Assembly (NCBI GenBank): GCA_036939355.1
Contig: JALLAP010003186.1
Span: 1-10,658 of the forward strand
Source: Thalassiosira profunda
Taxonomy: Eukaryota; Bacillariophyta; Thalassiosirophyceae; Thalassiosirales; Thalassiosiraceae
Direction: 5' to 3'
DNA length: 10,658 nucleotides
Below the pieces are notes generated by a model. The model made no database searches. It was given only the letters and a program-made list of their open reading frames with translations, and was not told the origin of the DNA. The translations under genes were made by a program, and so were the position numbers. This document shows positions 7,516 through 10,658 of the stretch, piece by piece. Numbering within the stretch: the stretch's first letter is position 1; each line of letters begins with the position of its first letter.

Positions 7516-7521
7516 ATGTGA
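7516..7521 (+). promoter_or_regulatory. AUG-UGA start-stop element in the AdoMetDC leader
   Basis: ATG at 7516-7518 is followed immediately by TGA at 7519-7521. It has A at -3 and lies downstream of the leader intron, 39 nt before the main ATG. Minimal start-stop uORFs are known to stall ribosomes in some plant mRNAs. No other ATG occurs between it and the main start. Confidence 0.5.
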
Positions 7522-7560
7522 TCATCTCTCACGCACAAACGCCTGCTGTTGCCCTACGAT

Positions 7561-8940
7561 ATGCAGCATTCATCAATCCTCGCATCGCATCAAACAATGA
7601 TCTCCGATTCCAACACGTCCATCAGCTCCGTCACCAATACGCCGCCGCCGCCTCCGCATGAGTTGGGGATAGTGCACTGTCCGACTCTCGGGCAGCCGCA
7701 GCAGCCGTACGACGATGATGAGCACTCGGGGGAGATCCGAGACTACACCGGCGTCTTTGAGGGACCGGAGAAGACGCTGGAGGTCGTCTTCCGCAAGATG
7801 ATCGGGTTCGAGCACCTCAACGCGAACGATGACGAGGCCTCCGTTGGTGACTCCGCGAGGTCTGGACCTGCGGGCGCCATCCATCGCACCGGTCTGCGAA
7901 AGTTGGCTCGCGCCGACCTCGATCGAATCTGCCAGCGGGCGCGCTGCACCATCCTCTCCAGCGTCTCGAACCGGTACCTCGATGCCTACGTGCTTTCCGA
8001 GAGCTCGCTCTTCGTCTACTCCTACATGATCGTGCTCAAGACGTGCGGCACTACCACCCTCCTGCGCTGCGTGGCCACGCTCATCGAACTGGGGCGCAAA
8101 ATCGGCCTCGAGGTGGACTGGCTGGGGTACAATCGGAAGAACTTCAGCTTTCCGGGAGACCAGGCGTTCCCTCACGGCTCGTTTCACCAGGAGATGGACT
8201 ATCTGTACTCCCACCGGAGCCTGTGCGAGCGCCTGGATGGAAATGGGTACACCTTGGGGCCGGTCACTGGAGACCACTGGTTCGTCTTCGTTGCCGATCA
8301 TACGCGACGCTGGGCGGAGGACAACGATACTGATCGCGTGTTGAACATTATGATGTTCGACATTGATCAGGACGTCGCCCAGAAGTTTTATTATGACAAG
8401 TATCCGGCCAGGATCGATGCCAATGAGTCGGAGGAGGAGGCCACGAAGAGGATCAGCGTGGAGCAGACCAAAGCGGCTGGCATCGACTCGCTCGTCCCTG
8501 GCGCGACCATCGATCCGCGGGCCTTCGAGCCCTGCGGCTACAGCATGAACTCAATCCTCTTTCACTCTTACTCTACCATGCACATCACGCCGGAGGAGGG
8601 AAGCTCCTACGCGAGCTTCGAGACGAACCAGAAAGTGAAAGACCACACGTCGCTTGTTAGCAACGTGGTTCGGGCCTTCCGTCCTCGGAGGTTCGTAATG
8701 ACTCTAATGGCCGACGAGGGCGGATTGGCGGAGATGGGCAAGAATCCCCTGTTTGGCAGCAGTGCCTGCGAGGCGAGGATTTCGGTGCCCTTTGGCAATG
8801 GCAAGTCCCAGTCGACGAGGTCCCTCTCCACTGCCTCGATTGCCTCCAACGGACATGCATCGAACGGAGTGAGTCATAAGATGACCTACAAACGGAAGGA
8901 GTGGACTCCGCTCAGGCACAGGGCGTTTTCCTTCACTTGA
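7561..8940 (+). CDS. AMD1: S-adenosylmethionine decarboxylase proenzyme
   Basis: 459-residue proenzyme, cytosolic. It decarboxylates AdoMet to supply aminopropyl groups for spermidine and spermine. It self-cleaves at AYVLSESS between E147 and S148, the latter becoming the pyruvoyl cofactor. Family residues are present: FEGPEK (F66, E67, E70; substrate site), KTCGTT (C162), PCGYSMN (F322, S328), HITPE (H341, E345). D246 and E74 align with human putrescine-binding residues D174 and E15, suggesting putrescine activation. The chain is longer than the human one (about 334). There is a 60-residue N-terminal extension rich in Ser, Pro and acidic residues, an insert at about 83-107, and a longer C-terminus. 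The start is ATG at 7561, with G at -3; an in-frame TGA at 7519 bars extension upstream without other splicing. It is divergent from ETHE1-like and ends 74 nt from the next gene. Confidence 0.96.
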   Translation: MQHSSILASHQTMISDSNTSISSVTNTPPPPPHELGIVHCPTLGQPQQPYDDDEHSGEIRDYTGVFEGPEKTLEVVFRKMIGFEHLNANDDEASVGDSARSGPAGAIHRTGLRKLARADLDRICQRARCTILSSVSNRYLDAYVLSESSLFVYSYMIVLKTCGTTTLLRCVATLIELGRKIGLEVDWLGYNRKNFSFPGDQAFPHGSFHQEMDYLYSHRSLCERLDGNGYTLGPVTGDHWFVFVADHTRRWAEDNDTDRVLNIMMFDIDQDVAQKFYYDKYPARIDANESEEEATKRISVEQTKAAGIDSLVPGATIDPRAFEPCGYSMNSILFHSYSTMHITPEEGSSYASFETNQKVKDHTSLVSNVVRAFRPRRFVMTLMADEGGLAEMGKNPLFGSSACEARISVPFGNGKSQSTRSLSTASIASNGHASNGVSHKMTYKRKEWTPLRHRAFSFT

Positions 8941-9014
8941 GTTCAACTCAGTTGGACGTTATCGATGTGCGAGGTGTTTTAGATAGGAATAGAGTTAGGC
9001 CTTAGATTATGCGA
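8941..9014. other. Short convergent gap
   Basis: Only 74 nt separate the two stop codons, so the AdoMetDC and membrane-protein transcripts almost certainly overlap in their 3' UTRs. No separate feature is visible. Confidence 0.6.
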
Positions 9015-10658
9015 TCACTCAGTTTCTCCATCGACATCCTCCTTTTCGTCAATAGGCGTCTCCTGTTCATCGGGTCTATTCTTCTTGAAGCAACCAGCGT
9101 AGCAACATGACCTCCAGTTGCAGTACGGCCCACCGCTGTCCGCCTCCTTACTGTGGGTGCCGAACGGATCATATCGCCTCATCACCGCATTCCAAGCTAG
9201 AGCATTGAACCCGGTCATACATGCCCACGAAACGACAAACAAAGCAAAGGCGGGAAGGATGCCAAAATACATTACAAAGCAGGTGCTCATGTCGTCAAGG
9301 CCAAATGTTGCCATCAGGCTGCTGACGAGAGTCGTTTCTTCGAGAGCCTCGCACTGCTCTGGGCTCACCGTGTCCTCCGTCAAGCGAGGAAGCTCGGCAT
9401 ATAAGAGCAGAACACAGATAAAGAAGGGCTCCCACCCAATGTAACTGCCGACATCGTTTGAAATCTTTGTCATGTGAACTTGCCACAGAGGCGGCATGGG
9501 CACAATTGATACCACCGCCAGCAGAGTCGCTCGTAGCATCGGGACGCCAAGCATAAAGGTGCCGTACAGGACAGCGAAGGTCTTCCCGTAGCCAGAGCCG
9601 TCGTTCACAACTGTCACTGTGTCGATTAGGCTGTAATACGTTTGGGTGCCACTGGCCTGCATCAAGAGGAGCTCCAGTAGCAAGCCGGAAATTGACACCA
9701 CGAACATTTCAACATAGACTGGGAGAAGCAAGGATGTTAGGGATGTGTCTGGGTGAAGTATTGCAGTTCAATCCTCGCACAAACTTACTGGCGAAGAACA
9801 CGAGAGGAATAATTCCAAGTCCAGCGACAACGGAGACCAGTCTCTTGAAACCTCGTCTGTTGCTTCCTTCGACATCGAAGAGCTGCGATGCCTTGCCCAT
9901 TTCGACTTGAGCATTCTCCAAAGCTTCACTGAGAGAGGATGCATTGCGATACCTCTTCATCGAGTCCTTTTCCTCGACGTGGCTGACAACGAGCGATGCA
10001 ACGATGGACAAGATAACCGCAAAAGTGAAGCCCAAAAATGCCGGATGGATTGTAATATACATCCCAACGGAGGCACTCCCGGCGACATCGAACCAGGAAG
10101 TGAAGTCGACGTCTTGCGCCCTGACTGCAGTCAACAGCTTCGCAAAGACCGTCGACACTGCATCGTTCGCCTTCGACTGTAAAAGTTCTCCCGGAATCAG
10201 ATGATTGTAGAGGGCATTATTCACAACGCACTCGCACTGAGAACACTTGTCACGGATGCGAATGCATTTCATCATCAACCCCGCAGTGCTGCCAATAGTC
10301 GATGGTTCATAGAACGGAGTGCTCTTGCAGGATGCCCCATCGTTGTGGAATCTTGAACATCCTTCCTCGAGAATCAATTTGTACTTCGTTGAATCATCAT
10401 TCTCGAAGATGCTTTCCGACAGCTCCGATACTTCTTCATACGCCCACGGTCCCGCGTTGCTCAGCAGTGATTGTGTTCTGTTCGACAGTTCACCCGCCAC
10501 ACTAGAGCCGTTGATGAAGGGCACCACCTGTCCCATTAGCTGGCTGCCGTGTCCCGCAAGCGTCCTCACATCAAGATCCGCCTCGACATTCAGCAGCAAG
10601 AAGAGCATGCACGTGGCGCAAACGTCTGCCAAGGAGAACTTGCCAAAGGTATCCAGCC
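9015..10658 (-). CDS. PqiA/LetA-like multi-pass membrane protein, two exons visible, 5' partial
   Basis: 523 residues are visible; the frame is open to the window edge, so the N-terminus is missing. Coding is 10656-9789 joined to 9718-9015, with codon A|TC = Ile. In order there is the end of one PqiA-type helix (LDTFGKFSLADVC..LFLLL), then a 175-residue loop with six Cys and two N-glycosylation sequons (NGS, NRT). A transmembrane helix follows at about 203-227. Next is a second PqiA-like unit: GLGIIPLVFFAIY, SGLLLELLL, YYSLIDTV, then helices at about 335-364 (ending VVSIVPMPPLWQ), 378-398 and 434-460. The tail has a Cys cluster (YCNWRSCCYAGC) and an acidic end. Bacterial PqiA/LetA proteins are inner-membrane proteins working with MCE lipid-transport proteins. 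Function in algae is unknown, and the family call rests on pattern recognition. Confidence 0.62.
9719..9788 (-). other. Intron of the PqiA-like gene (70 nt)
   Basis: The donor is GTAAGT at 9788, the branch site is CTAAC within CATCCCTAACATCC, and the acceptor is CTTCTCCCAG ending at 9719. Splicing joins the two open frames in phase and rebuilds a continuous hydrophobic stretch. Confidence 0.87.

Larger units (their letters stand above)
6789..7560. promoter_or_regulatory. Head-to-head region: ETHE1/AdoMetDC promoters and AdoMetDC leader
   Basis: This 772-nt gap contains the ETHE1 promoter on the left and the AdoMetDC promoter and long leader on the right. An ATAAAAA element at 6879-6885 could be a TATA-like box for the + strand. 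A CA-rich, probably unstructured leader follows from about 6908 (CCACAACCACGCAACCAC). There is no ATG between 6858 and 7154, so the first leader AUG downstream of such a start site is the uORF at 7155. The transcription start is inferred. Confidence 0.45.

Noticed and set aside
7573..8301. 242-codon minus-strand frame antisense to AdoMetDC
   Set aside because: Shadow of the AdoMetDC coding sequence, without motifs.
1..10658. CRISPR arrays, insertion sequences, tRNA or rRNA genes, toxin or viral genes
   Set aside because: None seen on reading both strands. The only tandem repeats are the intron units and a minor promoter duplication, and the content is ordinary eukaryotic genes.

Overview
This is eukaryotic nuclear DNA, most likely from a diatom or a close stramenopile relative. 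The genes are compact, with few short introns (about 70-220 nt) carrying normal splice signals (GTGAGT or GTAAGT donors, CTAAC-type branch points, and one GC-AG intron). Coding DNA is GC-rich. The first gene joins a bZIP domain directly to a PAS domain, an arrangement I associate with diatom transcription factors. No bacterial, viral or mobile-element gene was seen.

Six protein genes alternate strictly in strand (+ - + - + -). They are: a bZIP-PAS transcription factor (1-2458, + strand, 5' end outside the window); a membrane-anchored START-domain lipid-transfer protein (2778-3820, -, three coding exons including a 36-nt micro-exon); a class I (RPD3-type) histone deacetylase (4378-5625, +, single exon); an ETHE1-like persulfide dioxygenase-family metalloprotein (5922-6788, -, single exon); S-adenosylmethionine decarboxylase (7561-8940, +, single coding exon behind a long spliced leader); and a multi-pass PqiA-like membrane protein (9015-10658, -, two exons, 5' end outside the window).

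The three tail-to-tail gaps are short (319, 296 and 74 nt) and probably hold only 3' UTRs. The two head-to-head gaps (about 557 and 772 nt) are the likely bidirectional promoters, for START/HDAC and for ETHE1/AdoMetDC. The genes do not form one obvious pathway. The closest functional link is ETHE1-like with AdoMetDC (sulfur and AdoMet/polyamine metabolism), which share an upstream region.

The most interesting signals are regulatory or structural. (1) The AdoMetDC leader carries a 28-codon uORF with an in-frame heptad repeat, then a hairpin, a 98-nt intron, and a minimal AUG-UGA start-stop element 39 nt before the main start codon. This looks like a polyamine-responsive translational switch independent of the known plant and mammalian peptides. 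(2) The ETHE1-like protein keeps all metal ligands but has lost the family's GRTDF and NPR substrate motifs. (3) The PAS domain of the bZIP protein appears to be split by roughly 300 low-complexity residues, with an AT-rich intron of tandem hairpin repeats placed at the split. (4) The START gene uses a GC-AG intron and an in-frame 36-nt micro-exon that completes the domain.
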